A DNA stretch of 64,000 bases from positions 3,073,924 to 3,137,923 of the forward strand of contig NZ_KZ614146.1 of assembly GCF_002886185.1 (NCBI RefSeq), written 5' to 3'. Source of the stretch: Salipaludibacillus neizhouensis. Lineage in GTDB: Bacteria; Bacillota; Bacilli; Bacillales; Salisediminibacteriaceae. The notes beneath the pieces were generated by a model. That model was given only the letters and a program-made list of their open reading frames with translations. It was not told the DNA's origin and ran no database searches. Each line of letters opens with the position of its first letter. Within the stretch, counting starts at the first letter, position 1. Shown piece after piece: positions 35,787 through 45,675 of the stretch. The translations under genes were made by a program, and so were the position numbers.

Positions 35787-37193
35787 TTATTCAGAAATAC
35801 TTTGCTTCTTTTTTCTTCGCACAGCCAACTCTTTCGCTATTTGATTTTGCTTCTCCTCTGTAATGTCAAACCATGCAACAGATGCTGTAAATAAGAAGAT
35901 AACTGCTGGGAGAAATCCCATAAGTACCTTTAAACCAAAGATTGTCTCGCTGCTTTGTTCAGCACCAGGTACATAACCAATGAATGAGAGAGAAACTGCT
36001 GCCACTGAACCCGAAATAGCAACTGCAAGCGACTGCATAACCCCTTGGAAAGAACCCATAAACCCATTTATGTTAATTCCAGTTTTCCATTCTGTGTAAT
36101 CCATCGCGGCTGGTAGCATCGTAGCCTGAGCTGGATTGGCAAAGCCCATAAATAAGTTAGCAATTGCTAAAGCAGCAAAAAATGTAACTACACCGCCAGA
36201 AGTAGCAGGAATGAACATAATAGCTGCAGTACAGGTTACATTCACAGCCGTGCAGGTAAGAATAACCCTTTTAATACCAAAACGTTTAATTAATTTTCCG
36301 CTTATCATGACACCAAGGATCGTCGGTATTAAGCTCATAACACCAAATATAACTACTAAACTTTCATTAAGAAAAAAGTATTTGAAATAGTGAATCATAA
36401 CCGCTGACCGTATTCCACTTGCTAAAGTAATTGCTAATATATAAATGTAAACCACCACTGCATTTTTATTAGTGAAAACAGCTTTAAACATTTCCTTAAT
36501 AGGTGTTCTTTTGTCTCCTTTTTTAGGTTTTACAACATACCTTTCCTTTAAGGTAACGACCTGAAAAATGGATGCAATTATACAAAATAGTCCAATCAAG
36601 CCCATTAGAATGGAAAATCCCCTAGCATCACTGCCACCACCTAAAGCCTTATAAGCAGGTTGTGCTATAGTGGTTACAATTGCTGCCATCATCACAGCAA
36701 AATATGTGTATTGACCTAAAGATACACGATCATCTACTCGTTTTGTAATTGCAGGACCAACAGCATGAAATGGTGCGGCTCTAATAGAAACTAATATGCT
36801 ATAGATCAAATAAGTAACTGTAGCATAAACTAACGTTCCTGTAGGACCAAAATTAAAATCTGTAAAGGTTAACCAACCCAATATAGCAATTGGTACTCCT
36901 AAGATTACATACCAAGGGACGTACTTGCCCCATGGAGTTGTCACCTTATCAACAACAATACCAAATGCAGGAATCAATGAAGCTCCAATAATTCGGCAAA
37001 TTAGTAGTAAACCAGCTACATAAGCAGGATTTATTTCCATTACGTCTGTATAAAAGAAAAGGATAAACATAGAAATCATTTGCGTATGAATTGTCCCGGT
37101 CATTCCACCAAGAGCAGCGGCAATTTTTTCACGTCTTGTAAGCTCTCTATCTTGCTCGAAGGATTGATAGTCAATATCTGATGTACCCTGCAT
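35787..37193 (-). CDS. GPH-family sugar:cation symporter 3
   Basis: The 468-residue membrane protein starts at ATG 37193 after GAGGGGGG. About 12 helices; the start LTRREKIAAALGGMTGTIHT and loop RIIGASLIPAFGIVVDKVTTPWGKYVPW differ clearly from symporters 1 and 2, so it belongs to another GPH subgroup. The C-tail ends EEKQNQIAKELAVRRKKK. It follows the GH43 xylosidase (gap 68 nt) and precedes the small ORF and GH1, so the order GH43, symporter, GH1, SDR looks like one transcription unit for import and hydrolysis of xylo- or gluco-oligosaccharides. Confidence 0.85.
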   Translation of the reverse strand: MQGTSDIDYQSFEQDRELTRREKIAAALGGMTGTIHTQMISMFILFFYTDVMEINPAYVAGLLLICRIIGASLIPAFGIVVDKVTTPWGKYVPWYVILGVPIAILGWLTFTDFNFGPTGTLVYATVTYLIYSILVSIRAAPFHAVGPAITKRVDDRVSLGQYTYFAVMMAAIVTTIAQPAYKALGGGSDARGFSILMGLIGLFCIIASIFQVVTLKERYVVKPKKGDKRTPIKEMFKAVFTNKNAVVVYIYILAITLASGIRSAVMIHYFKYFFLNESLVVIFGVMSLIPTILGVMISGKLIKRFGIKRVILTCTAVNVTCTAAIMFIPATSGGVVTFFAALAIANLFMGFANPAQATMLPAAMDYTEWKTGININGFMGSFQGVMQSLAVAISGSVAAVSLSFIGYVPGAEQSSETIFGLKVLMGFLPAVIFLFTASVAWFDITEEKQNQIAKELAVRRKKKQSISE

Positions 37194-37261
37194 TCCTATC
37201 CCCCCTCACTAAACTAACAAAGATTATTATTACTAGGATTAATTGTTTTCTATCCTTACTT

Positions 37262-38797
37262 TTATTCTTGGCCAGGCACATATTGGAAGTAATCAAAATG
37301 AGCAGGTGCAGTTGAACATTTGCCATTTCCTGTTGCATACAAGCCGAAGTATAACCCGGTAAATCCACCCGCGATCTGAGTAGAAAGTAAAGATGTCTCT
37401 CCAGATCCAATAACTTTCTCTTCACCTGTTGGTGTAGCATAACTGAAAGTAAAGCTAGTGTCTGTTGCTTTTATTTTTAAAACTACACTTGGTTCATCAT
37501 ACAGAATTTCCTTTACTACCTTCCATAGACTTCCAACACGACAGCGAAATAAGATAATAGTTTGGCCTTTTTGTATCATTTTTGCTATATCATAATGATA
37601 ATTTTCATTCATAAATACAGTTAGTCCAGCTTCCTCTCCCTCTTCGGTCGGAGAAAACTCCATTAGCGTTGAAACTTCACAGTTAAAGTGTTGCTGCCTG
37701 CGACCAACAAAGGTTGGTGATTCTAAATCATTTAACGTACAAGACTGGCCATAAAGTGTTAAAAACCCTTGTTGTTCTGTCAGTGACCAGGAACTTTCTA
37801 GTGGATTACGGTAGAAGTTCCATACCGTTGCCAATGATTCACAATTGAAATCATCCCTCTCTAGCCATGGTGTGGGTTCGTTAACTAAAAGTAATTTTGC
37901 ATCGTGTTCCACTTTAGCCCTACCATTTTCACCAATAACCGGCCACCCTTCCTCTGACCACTCAACCGCTGCAAGGTTTGTCTCTCGACCTAGATGGTGA
38001 ACCTTTGTACTTTTCACTGGTCGGAAACCTAAAAAGACAGCCCACCATGTACCATCGGATGCTTGTATTAGATCAGCATGTCCTGTTGCTTGAATTGGTA
38101 GCTTCGTGCTGCGATTAGAAAGAATTGGGTTATGAGGATTACTTTCAAATGGACCGTAGGGTTTCCTGCTTCTAGCGATAGTTACCATATGTCCATACTC
38201 TGTTCCACCTTCAGCAACTAATAAGTAATACCAATCATTGATTTTATATAAGTGGGGACCTTCTGGTGAACTACCACCTGTCCCTTCCCAAACAAACTGA
38301 CTTTCACTTATCATTTTCCCCGAATCAATATCCAACTCTGCTTGAAATATCCCTTCAGGTCCAGCACCTGGAAAGCTTGCACCAGTAATATATACTTTGT
38401 CATTGTCATCAAAGAATAAAGATGGATCATAGCCTCTAAATCCATCAATAAAGATTGGATCAGACCACGGACCCTCTGGATGTTCTGCCCACACATAAAA
38501 AGTCTTTCTAATCGTAATATTCGTTGTAATAACATAAAATCGACCTTTATGATAACGAATAGTTGGAGCAAAGATACCTTGTGATGGAATAAATGAATGC
38601 TCACGTTTTAGAGGTAACTGGGCTTCACGCGTTAACACATGGCCAATCTGTTCCCAATTCACTAAATTTTTACTTTGGAAGATTGGAATTCCCGGAAAAT
38701 ATTCAAAAGAACTAGTTACTAAAAAAAAATTTTCACCTACTTTACAAATACTTGGATCTGGGTGAAACCCACTTATAACTGGATTCTTATATTTCAT
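37262..38797 (-). CDS. xynB: Glycoside hydrolase family 43 beta-xylosidase
   Basis: The 511-residue enzyme starts at ATG 38797 after GGAAGGAG. NPVISGFHPDPSICKVGENF holds the catalytic-base Asp (about 14), GFRGYDPSLFFDDNDKVY the pKa-modulating Asp (about 128), and GTGGSSPEGPHLYKIN the acid Glu (about 186). The C-terminal half is the beta-sandwich typical of XynB-like subfamily 11 (FNCEVSTLMEFSPTEEGEEA to GGFTGLYFGLYATGN). It releases xylose (some also arabinose) from the non-reducing end of xylo-oligosaccharides; no signal peptide, so it acts in the cytoplasm. First gene of a probable operon, divergent from an AraC regulator, with the 25-nt motif between them. Confidence 0.93.
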   Translation of the reverse strand: MKYKNPVISGFHPDPSICKVGENFFLVTSSFEYFPGIPIFQSKNLVNWEQIGHVLTREAQLPLKREHSFIPSQGIFAPTIRYHKGRFYVITTNITIRKTFYVWAEHPEGPWSDPIFIDGFRGYDPSLFFDDNDKVYITGASFPGAGPEGIFQAELDIDSGKMISESQFVWEGTGGSSPEGPHLYKINDWYYLLVAEGGTEYGHMVTIARSRKPYGPFESNPHNPILSNRSTKLPIQATGHADLIQASDGTWWAVFLGFRPVKSTKVHHLGRETNLAAVEWSEEGWPVIGENGRAKVEHDAKLLLVNEPTPWLERDDFNCESLATVWNFYRNPLESSWSLTEQQGFLTLYGQSCTLNDLESPTFVGRRQQHFNCEVSTLMEFSPTEEGEEAGLTVFMNENYHYDIAKMIQKGQTIILFRCRVGSLWKVVKEILYDEPSVVLKIKATDTSFTFSYATPTGEEKVIGSGETSLLSTQIAGGFTGLYFGLYATGNGKCSTAPAHFDYFQYVPGQE

Positions 38798-38943
38798 CCA
38801 TTACAACTCCTTCCTATTGTTAAACTTTCATATTTTATTAGTTAGCATCATTGTTAGATTAAACGGTTACAGGAATATTCATATCACCTTTTTACTAATG
38901 TATAATCATTGTTAACTGTATCGTAACACTAGGTTAGAATTCA

Positions 38944-38968
38944 TTATGGTAATTTGGTATTTTTTTTA
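38944..38968 (-). promoter_or_regulatory. Recurring 25-nt motif, copy 4 (between GH43 and AraC)
   Basis: The plus strand reads TTATGGTAATTTGGTA followed by a T-run and A. It is 147 bases from the GH43 start and 52 from the AraC start. In the minus direction it contains a direct repeat TACCA-AAT-TACCA. Confidence 0.65.
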
Positions 38969-39019
38969 GTATGATTTATAAAGAAGTAATAATACCGACA
39001 CTTAAGGAGATGAATAATA

Positions 39020-40261
39020 TTGGATGACGATATAGAAACGATAAAGAATAAATGTAATCTGGTTGCTAATACAATCCTTTTACCAGTTTTTTTCATCGCG
39101 CCTAATGGGAAGGTTATTTATGAGAATCTACAGAATCACACGTTGAATCCTCTTTATGAGAATCAAAAAGAGAAGTTTTTCAACCCATTGAACTTCCAAT
39201 CGGATATAGAATTTGATTTTCCAGTCATTAAAAAATCAGCATTTTCTGAGAAATATATCATAATTAGTGTTAATCCAAAAAATGTATTTGAAGGAACGGT
39301 AATTATTGGCCCGACTCTATCTTTCCAATTAACGGAAGAAAGAATAAGTGGAATTATAAATGATTCAAAAGCATTTTTTTATAGAGAAAAAGTATATAAC
39401 TATTATAAATCTTTACGAATTATTCAATCCGAACATTTAAAAAACATTTGTGTTATCCTTTTCCATTTGTTCAATCTACAGCTCATTTCTCCAAATTCAG
39501 TAATTCGCGAGAATGCTGATTTAACAAATGAAAAAATTGAAAAAGTAAACTTAGCTGTTTCTGAAAATTTACAAACTCAAGTATTTCATCACGACAGATT
39601 ATTTGAAAAGAAAATTTTATATATTGTTAAAGAAGGTAAAGTAGATGAATTAAAAAAGCTTACCGTTTTAAAAGAAGAAGAGGCTGCTAGTATTTTATCT
39701 AAATCCAGTTATCTTCGATCCATAAAGAATCATATTATTACTCTTGTCACCTTGGTTTCTCGAGCATCCATTGAAGGAGGAGTACACGATGAGGTCGCTT
39801 TCAGCTTGCATGATAGCTTTATTCAACAACTGGAAGAATTGGATCGATTGGATGAAGTAAGAAGCATGGCAAAAGATGTTCTTTACACGTTTGCGGAAAA
39901 GGTAAAAGAGGTAAAAGATGAACGTTATTCTAAGACAATTACGCTTTGTAAAAATTATATTTATAAGCACATTTATGAAGAAATCAGCCATGATGATATA
40001 GCAAATAAGGTTCAATTAAGCCCGAAATATTTGTCTGTTCTGTTTAAAAAAGAAGTTGCCATGACTGTAAGTGATTATATTCAACAAACAAAAATGGACG
40101 AGGCAAAGAAGTTACTTGCGTACAGTAAAACACCAATATCTGAAATTGGTTCTCTACTAAATTATAATGACCAAAGTTATTTCACAAAGGTGTTCAAAAA
40201 AGTTGTTGGTACAACTCCAAAACAATATAGAGAACGACACCACTTGTTAAAGCAAAAATAG
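39020..40261 (+). CDS. AraC-family regulator divergent from the xylosidase operon
   Basis: The 413-residue protein uses TTG 39020, 10 nt after AAGGAG; ATG 39024 is out of frame. The N-terminal 130 residues (NTILLPVFFIAPNGKVIYEN, FEGTVIIGPTLSFQL) look like a small sensory domain, followed by a helical linker with SRASIEGGVHDEVAFSLHDS that is shared with the AraC protein at 9271-10494. The C-terminal double helix-turn-helix is ISHDDIANKVQLSPKYLSVL and ISEIGSLLNYNDQSYFTKVF, ending GTTPKQYRERH. It is the best candidate to bind the recurring 25-nt motif, one copy of which lies in its own promoter. Confidence 0.87.
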   Translation: MDDDIETIKNKCNLVANTILLPVFFIAPNGKVIYENLQNHTLNPLYENQKEKFFNPLNFQSDIEFDFPVIKKSAFSEKYIIISVNPKNVFEGTVIIGPTLSFQLTEERISGIINDSKAFFYREKVYNYYKSLRIIQSEHLKNICVILFHLFNLQLISPNSVIRENADLTNEKIEKVNLAVSENLQTQVFHHDRLFEKKILYIVKEGKVDELKKLTVLKEEEAASILSKSSYLRSIKNHIITLVTLVSRASIEGGVHDEVAFSLHDSFIQQLEELDRLDEVRSMAKDVLYTFAEKVKEVKDERYSKTITLCKNYIYKHIYEEISHDDIANKVQLSPKYLSVLFKKEVAMTVSDYIQQTKMDEAKKLLAYSKTPISEIGSLLNYNDQSYFTKVFKKVVGTTPKQYRERHHLLKQK

Positions 40262-40331
40262 TCCTACAACTCGTACTTTAGGATAAATCCCCGAACTAAT
40301 GAATATTTCTACCTACCTTAATAACACCAAG

Positions 40332-40358
40332 AAGGCATAGAATAAATCTCTATGCCTT
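40332..40358 (+). terminator. Terminator after the AraC gene
   Basis: The 9-bp stem AAGGCATAG/CTATGCCTT is followed by TTTTT on the plus strand; it may also serve the convergent GH2-2 gene. Confidence 0.8.
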
Positions 40359-40405
40359 TTTATTTACTTGATTATAATTCTCAATTTTTTTGTTGCAAAC
40401 CCAAA

Positions 40406-42628
40406 CTAGTCATTTACTTTCTTGATTTTATTTAAAGCCTTGTTAATTTCTACTGTCATTGACTTAGGTATAGATCCCCCTGCTTGTTTAATCAGAGCTT
40501 CAGCAGTCATGGCATTCATTACTTTAGCCATGGATTTGGATTGTTTAACATTTTTTGCAACATCTCCACGCTTAGATTTTACATAAGTCATCATATCATC
40601 TAAGATTTTGTTTCCTTCAGGGTCTTTTCGTATATCCGCCATGACATCCTGAATAGAATAATATCCCTCGGGATTGTTCATTTCTGGGTCATCAAACCAA
40701 TTTATAACTTCTCGTCCTTCTAATTGATAATCCTTATTCGGTTCTGATACTTTACATATAGTGATTTCATCTGAATAAGTACCAGCTTTTACTTCAATTC
40801 TATGCTCGCCCTTAAGTTTCAGTTTGAATGTAAATACTTTATTACCACTTTGCTTTTCTACTAGTTCGCCGTTACTATATAATTCAACAGAATCTTCATT
40901 TGAATAGATCTTAACTTCTGTTTCTTCTTCGTGACGCTCTACATATTTTCTTCCACATAAATGTACAAAAGGTTCATTACTCCAATATGCCTTATAAAGA
41001 TAGAACGCATCCTTTTTATATTTTCTATCGAAAGTAACTAGTCCCTTCTGATTTATACCGTTCTCTCCACCTTCATCGCGACCATCTGCAGCGAAGTCAA
41101 ACATATTCCATACATGTGTTGCCCAAAGGTAAGGACGTTCTCTAAACATATTCAACATATGCTCATGATAGACACTCTGGTATTGTTCTGTATAATCACC
41201 TCGCTCAGGAGTTTCAGTTTGTAATCTAGGATTAGCATCCGCACCATATTCAGCTAAACCAATTACTTTATCCGGGTATTTTTTATGGAAGTCATCAAAG
41301 AAAGTATCATTATCAGTTAATTCTCCTAAATACCAACCATAGTAGAGGTTATAGGACATAATATCAGGCAAAAATACTAAAGGTTCATCAATTTCAAGCA
41401 TGAAAGCGTGAGCCATAGTTGTTGGTCTAGTATTGTCCAAGCTATGAGCCAAATCATTTAATGTCTTATGATTCTCCATTAAATCATCAGTTACACCAGT
41501 AACACTTATTTCATTCGATAATCCCCAACAAAAGATCGATGGATGATTAATATTCTGTACTATTAATTCTGTCAACTGAGTAATTGTATTCTCTCTTCCA
41601 TTGGGCATATGTTCCGTGATATAAGGTATTTCAGCCCATACTATCATTCCATATTCATCACACAAATCATAAAAATACTGATCATGCTGATAATGGGCTA
41701 GGCGTATAGTATTTGCCCCTATTTCCTTTATAATTTCCATATCCTCCATCATCATTTCTTTAGTAATAGCGTTTCCGACTCCTATTCTATCTTGGTGGCG
41801 TGAAACACCTCTAAGAGGATAAGGTCTGCCATTTAAAGTAAATCCTTTATCTTTGTCAAAAGAAAAGGTTCTGCAACCAAAACGGCTATCAATCCGGTCA
41901 ACTACATTACCCTCTTTTAGAAGTTCTGCTTTTGCTTCATATAAATATGGGTCTTCCACTCCATCCCATAAATGAACTTCTGAAATTTTTATATTACCAG
42001 AAGCAACTCCGTCTACAACAGGTACTTCTAAATCACCCACACCCTCGATTGAATAACGAACAGCTTTAGCATCTCCAGTAATAAATGATTTTAAATTTAC
42101 TACTGCAGTTCTTTCATTAATTTCAGAAGTAATTTGTAGACCGCTTCCTCCATAATAATCCATATCAAAATGACTATCAGATACAATTACCATGTACACA
42201 TCGCGATATGCCCCACCGTAGAAGGTGAAATCGGCCTTCTGAGGATACACCCTATCATTAGGTCCATTGTCGACCGAAACTACCAACTCATTTTCTTCTT
42301 CCAAGGCATCTGTTATGTTTACTCTAAAAGTTGAATAACCTCCATCATGTGTAGATAGTTTAGTATTATTCATCCATACTTCTGCTGTAGAGTTTGCTCC
42401 TCGAAATTCCAAATATACCTGATCACTAGAATATAATTCCGGTTTTTGAAATGTCTTTCCATACCAGCAGGTTCCTCTGTAATAATCATTGCCTCCATCT
42501 TGTCCATCAATGGCGTTCCATGTATGGGGAATATTAATTTTTTCGCCTTGTGCTACAAATACTTTCTCTGCACCAACATTTTCTTTTACAAATTTCCAAT
42601 CATCATTGATTAATATTGTTTTTCTCAT
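40406..42628 (-). CDS. Glycoside hydrolase family 2 (beta-galactosidase/glucuronidase type) 2
   Basis: The 740-residue enzyme is taken from the second of two adjacent ATGs (42628, six bases after AGGAGG; the first is at 42631). Jelly roll (NIPHTWNAIDGQDGGNDYYR), Ig-like domain, then barrel with RGVSRHQDRIGVGNAI and TIRLAHYQHDQYFYDLCDEY. The acid/base Glu is in IFCWGLSNEISVTG (about 375), the nucleophile Glu in KVIGLAEYGADAN (about 460), followed by TATHVWNMFDF-like sequence. The C-terminal 120 residues (DPEMNNPEGYYSIQDVMADI, then a Lys-rich helical end) are an extra domain not seen in GH2-1. It is monocistronic and carries the 25-nt motif upstream. Confidence 0.9.
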   Translation of the reverse strand: MRKTILINDDWKFVKENVGAEKVFVAQGEKINIPHTWNAIDGQDGGNDYYRGTCWYGKTFQKPELYSSDQVYLEFRGANSTAEVWMNNTKLSTHDGGYSTFRVNITDALEEENELVVSVDNGPNDRVYPQKADFTFYGGAYRDVYMVIVSDSHFDMDYYGGSGLQITSEINERTAVVNLKSFITGDAKAVRYSIEGVGDLEVPVVDGVASGNIKISEVHLWDGVEDPYLYEAKAELLKEGNVVDRIDSRFGCRTFSFDKDKGFTLNGRPYPLRGVSRHQDRIGVGNAITKEMMMEDMEIIKEIGANTIRLAHYQHDQYFYDLCDEYGMIVWAEIPYITEHMPNGRENTITQLTELIVQNINHPSIFCWGLSNEISVTGVTDDLMENHKTLNDLAHSLDNTRPTTMAHAFMLEIDEPLVFLPDIMSYNLYYGWYLGELTDNDTFFDDFHKKYPDKVIGLAEYGADANPRLQTETPERGDYTEQYQSVYHEHMLNMFRERPYLWATHVWNMFDFAADGRDEGGENGINQKGLVTFDRKYKKDAFYLYKAYWSNEPFVHLCGRKYVERHEEETEVKIYSNEDSVELYSNGELVEKQSGNKVFTFKLKLKGEHRIEVKAGTYSDEITICKVSEPNKDYQLEGREVINWFDDPEMNNPEGYYSIQDVMADIRKDPEGNKILDDMMTYVKSKRGDVAKNVKQSKSMAKVMNAMTAEALIKQAGGSIPKSMTVEINKALNKIKKVND

Positions 42629-42900
42629 CATAACCCTCCTACTTCCTATGCATTCTTTTTATATAGTATTTATTTTGAATATGGTGTAATAACTCAATTA
42701 CATCATATCTACTACTAATTGCATCTATAATACATAATTGATCTAGTGCTGTTAATAGTATTCCTCGGTTAAATTCTGTCTTATAACATATTTATTTTCT
42801 CTAGAATCAGCGTATAATCCAGAATTAACTAGTGTTTTCTTTTGTCCTCTATTCTTTATTTATCCGCTTTCATAGTATTGTATCATTCATTTTTCTATCA

Positions 42901-42925
42901 ATATGGTAATTTCGTACTTTTTTTA
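42901..42925 (-). promoter_or_regulatory. Recurring 25-nt motif, copy 5 (GH2-2)
   Basis: The plus strand reads ATATGGTAATTTCGTAC, then a T-run and A, about 273 bases upstream of the GH2-2 start. The interval 42632-43073 otherwise holds no gene. Confidence 0.55.
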
Positions 42926-43073
42926 GTAATATAAAAGTACGATTCTAATCAATTTCAGCACAACTATCTACCATTGCTTACAAACCGTTGCAAATACTAA
43001 AAAGCATACTGTATCCATCTTCGGTTCCCCCGTTTAAAAAGATAGTCTTGTAACTAATAGGCAAGGAGATAGC

Positions 43074-43107
43074 AAAGATCAGTATCTAGTATTAGATACT
43101 GATCTTT
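43074..43107 (-). terminator. Terminator after cidB
   Basis: A 15-bp perfect stem AAAGATCAGTATCTA with a 4-nt loop, 14 bases past the cidB stop. Confidence 0.8.
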
Positions 43108-43120
43108 TATAATAATCACA

Positions 43121-43804
43121 TTAATTAAATATATTATATATAAGTGGAAGAACAATAGATGTAAGGATTGCAGCAGCACCCATTGCAACACTAGACACAG
43201 CTCCTTGTAATTTCCCTTCTACTACTGCTTGACTTGTACCAATACCGTGTGAAACGGTTCCCATCCCTAAGCCACGTGAGATTGGATCGTGAATCTTACA
43301 TAATGTTAAACACAGCGGTCCAAAGGCAGCCCCAAAAATTCCAGCAGTAATGACAAGTACAGCGGCTAATGAAGGGTCTCCGCCAATTAAAGTTACGACC
43401 TCAAGTGCAACTGGGATCGTAACTGCTTTAACAGCAGAAGTTGCCTGTATCATTTCAGAAAGATTGAGTAGCTTTGAGATATATACAGCGGAAGCTATAG
43501 TAGCAATGCTTCCTACCGTTAAACTTCCTAAAACCTGTACTGCGTTTTCCTTGATCACAACTCTGTTTTTGTACATAGGAACTGCAAGCGCAACTGTTCC
43601 TGGACCCAAAAAATAAGTTATCCAATCTTTTGCCGGTGCATATTGCTCATAATTAATATCTGCTATTATTAAAATGATAATGATTACGATTGTTGCTAAC
43701 AAAACTGGCGTAGTAAAAGGGTTAGAGACGTGTTTATATAATAACCTTGCGCCAAAATATATTAGTATCGTTATAATAATATTACTGAGAGTCAGACTGA
43801 ACAT
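43121..43804 (-). CDS. cidB: LrgB/CidB-family membrane protein
   Basis: The 227-residue protein starts at ATG 43804 after AAGGAG and has about 7 membrane helices. Signatures of the LrgB family: NPFTTPVLLATI, YFLGPGTVALAVPMYKN, and the C-terminal HGIGTSQAVVEGKLQGAVSSVAMG. Members act with an LrgA/CidA partner; in Bacillota they are tied to cell-death control and, for some, to pyruvate transport. Its start overlaps the preceding cidA by 23 nt, so the two are co-translated. A LysR regulator is divergent, as in the ywbHG/cidAB arrangement of Bacillus. Confidence 0.88.
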   Translation of the reverse strand: MFSLTLSNIIITILIYFGARLLYKHVSNPFTTPVLLATIVIIIILIIADINYEQYAPAKDWITYFLGPGTVALAVPMYKNRVVIKENAVQVLGSLTVGSIATIASAVYISKLLNLSEMIQATSAVKAVTIPVALEVVTLIGGDPSLAAVLVITAGIFGAAFGPLCLTLCKIHDPISRGLGMGTVSHGIGTSQAVVEGKLQGAVSSVAMGAAAILTSIVLPLIYNIFN

Positions 43805-44177
43805 GTTTTTGTTTCTCCTTAGAAGATAAATATTGTGTCATTCCTGAAGTTATAATTAAGCCAATAATTGTACTTCCAACAATCATAACAAGCAACTTCC
43901 ACCCACTAGTTTTTATTAGATCACCATAAGTCATTATACCTACAGCGTAAGGGATAAAGAATAATGCTAAATGTTTAATTAGATACTCTGCTGCCTTTTC
44001 AATATAGTTTAATTTTACAATCCCCAATGTTAAGCTTACGAATAATAGAATCATTCCAAGGACATTACCAGGTATAAACAGATTTGTGTACTTTACTATG
44101 AAATTAGAAGCAGAAAAAATGGCAATCAGGAAAAGGACTTGTAATAAAAAGATAACTGCATTTCTCAAGTATTTCAC
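43782..44177 (-). CDS. cidA: LrgA/CidA-family holin-like membrane protein
   Basis: The 131-residue protein has four membrane helices. Family marks: FLIAIFSASNFIVKYTNLFIPGNVLGMILLF with the conserved I-P-G-x-V-L-G-M, and LFFIPYAVGIMTYGDLI. It starts at ATG 44177, with AGGAGGGTG a few bases upstream. First gene of the cidAB pair, read away from the LysR gene. Overlap with cidB indicates a single operon. Confidence 0.9.
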   Translation of the reverse strand: MKYLRNAVIFLLQVLFLIAIFSASNFIVKYTNLFIPGNVLGMILLFVSLTLGIVKLNYIEKAAEYLIKHLALFFIPYAVGIMTYGDLIKTSGWKLLVMIVGSTIIGLIITSGMTQYLSSKEKQKHVQSDSQ

Positions 44178-44485
44178 CCTCCTTTTATTGATGATATTAA
44201 TGAAGATTAATAAATCATCATTGATAGATCTCGTTAATAGTGAACTTTTGTGAAATCTTTATAGCTACTCCAGCCTTTGTACTTTAATTCTTACTAATTC
44301 AACAGCTTTTTCGTTAAACACAACAAGTGATGAAAAATTTTTCTTTACTAGATATTTCTTATAAATATATTATATAATATAAACAATAATTCATATAATA
44401 CATATTTCTTATCTTAGTTATTCTTTTTGGTTATATCTATAATCGCAGTCTATCCTTACAACTATGTTATGAAAGGGAGTTTTTT

Positions 44486-45376
44486 ATGGATATCAGACAC
44501 TTAGCTTATTTTTCTGAAGTTGCCAAACATTTGAGTTTCACAAAAGCAGCAACTACTTTACATGTTTCTCAACCTTCTATCAGTAAAGCTATCAAGCAAA
44601 TTGAATCAGAACTTGGTGTCCCCTTGTTTTATCGTTCAAAACAATTGGAGTTAACGGATGCTGGAAAAGCAGTGTTAGTTAATGCTAAGCATGTACTAGA
44701 GGCTTTTCAGAACCTAACGACGGAACTAACGGATATTCTTGAATTAAAAAAGGGAGTGGTTAAGATTGGTATTCCACCAATAGTTGGACCAGCCTTTTTT
44801 TCTAAATTAATAAGTAAATACAAAGAAATGTACCCGTATATTGAAATTATCTTAACAGAAGTTGGATCAAAAAAAATAAAAGAAGGCATTAATGACGGTT
44901 CTTTAGATATAGGACTAATTTGTAATTTACCAGTCAACAATGATAAATTCTCAATAATGAAGGTTATTCATGATCCATTAATGCTTGTTGTTCATAAGCA
45001 AAATCCATTAGCAAATTATAAAGAAGTTGATCTATCCGATCTTAAAAACGAACATTTCATTTTATATCAAAAAGATTTTACCCTTCACGACCACATTATC
45101 GAGGAATGTGCCAGTAAAGGTTATTATCCTAAAATCGTATGTAACAGTTCACAAAAGGACTTTATGGTGGAGATGGTGGCAGCTAAACTAGGTATTGCTC
45201 TTTTACCTAGTAGAATTGCTGTTCCCATCCAGAATAGTAACATTGCTGCAGTTAATTTAATCGACTCAAATATTAGTTTAGAACTCGGTTTAATTTGGCG
45301 AAAAGATAAATACCTACCTTTTGCAGTCCGTGAATTAATTTCCATGTCAGAGGAGCTTTTCGAGGATTCAATTTGA
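44486..45376 (+). CDS. cidR: LysR-family regulator of cidAB (CidR-like)
   Basis: The 296-residue protein starts at ATG 44486 after GAAAGGGAG. The N-terminal winged helix-turn-helix is MDIRHLAYFSEVAKHLSFTK, AATTLHVSQPSISKAIKQIE. The effector domain begins around residue 90 (GVVKIGIPPIVGPAFFSKLI) and contains VAAKLGIALLPSRIAV. CidR-type regulators activate cidAB under overflow metabolism, responding to acetate or pyruvate; the role here is inferred from the divergent layout. The 308-nt shared interval contains ATATTTCTTATAAATAT (44352-44368), a possible LysR-type site. Confidence 0.87.
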   Translation: MDIRHLAYFSEVAKHLSFTKAATTLHVSQPSISKAIKQIESELGVPLFYRSKQLELTDAGKAVLVNAKHVLEAFQNLTTELTDILELKKGVVKIGIPPIVGPAFFSKLISKYKEMYPYIEIILTEVGSKKIKEGINDGSLDIGLICNLPVNNDKFSIMKVIHDPLMLVVHKQNPLANYKEVDLSDLKNEHFILYQKDFTLHDHIIEECASKGYYPKIVCNSSQKDFMVEMVAAKLGIALLPSRIAVPIQNSNIAAVNLIDSNISLELGLIWRKDKYLPFAVRELISMSEELFEDSI

Positions 45377-45464
45377 GGGGGGTATCCCCCAGACCCAATA
45401 TTCGGGTTCGTGTATCGAGGTTCACTAAGTTATCGACGTACCTATCGATCTATTTCTTGAACAT

Positions 45465-45490
45465 AGATTAGGTCTCATGAGACCTAATCT
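45465..45490. repeat. 26-nt perfect palindrome
   Basis: AGATTAGGTCTCA and its exact complement meet with no loop. It lies 90 bases past the cidR stop; an earlier GGGGGGTATCCCCC hairpin touches the cidR stop. It may be a transcription stop or a protein site. The rest of 45377-45924 shows no gene; a cre-like TGAAAGCGATTACA (minus, 45806-45819) has no gene downstream. Confidence 0.5.
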
Positions 45491-45675
45491 CTCGCATCTC
45501 TCCTTGGTTGGTTACGGAACCCTAGAAACCTCCGTTTTGTGGTCTTCCGATTTCGCTTTCTCATTCTTAACCATCAGCTTTAGTTCTTGTCAAGAATTTT
45601 TTAATGACCTTTAAATACCCTTTCCTTGTCGCGGACTTTTCGGCTCTTAGATGTTAAAAATGCTGGACACAAAAA

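Noticed and set aside
43121-44177. cidAB as a phage holin/antiholin lysis cassette
   Set aside because: No other phage genes are nearby, and the LysR divergent arrangement is that of the chromosomal cid/lrg system.
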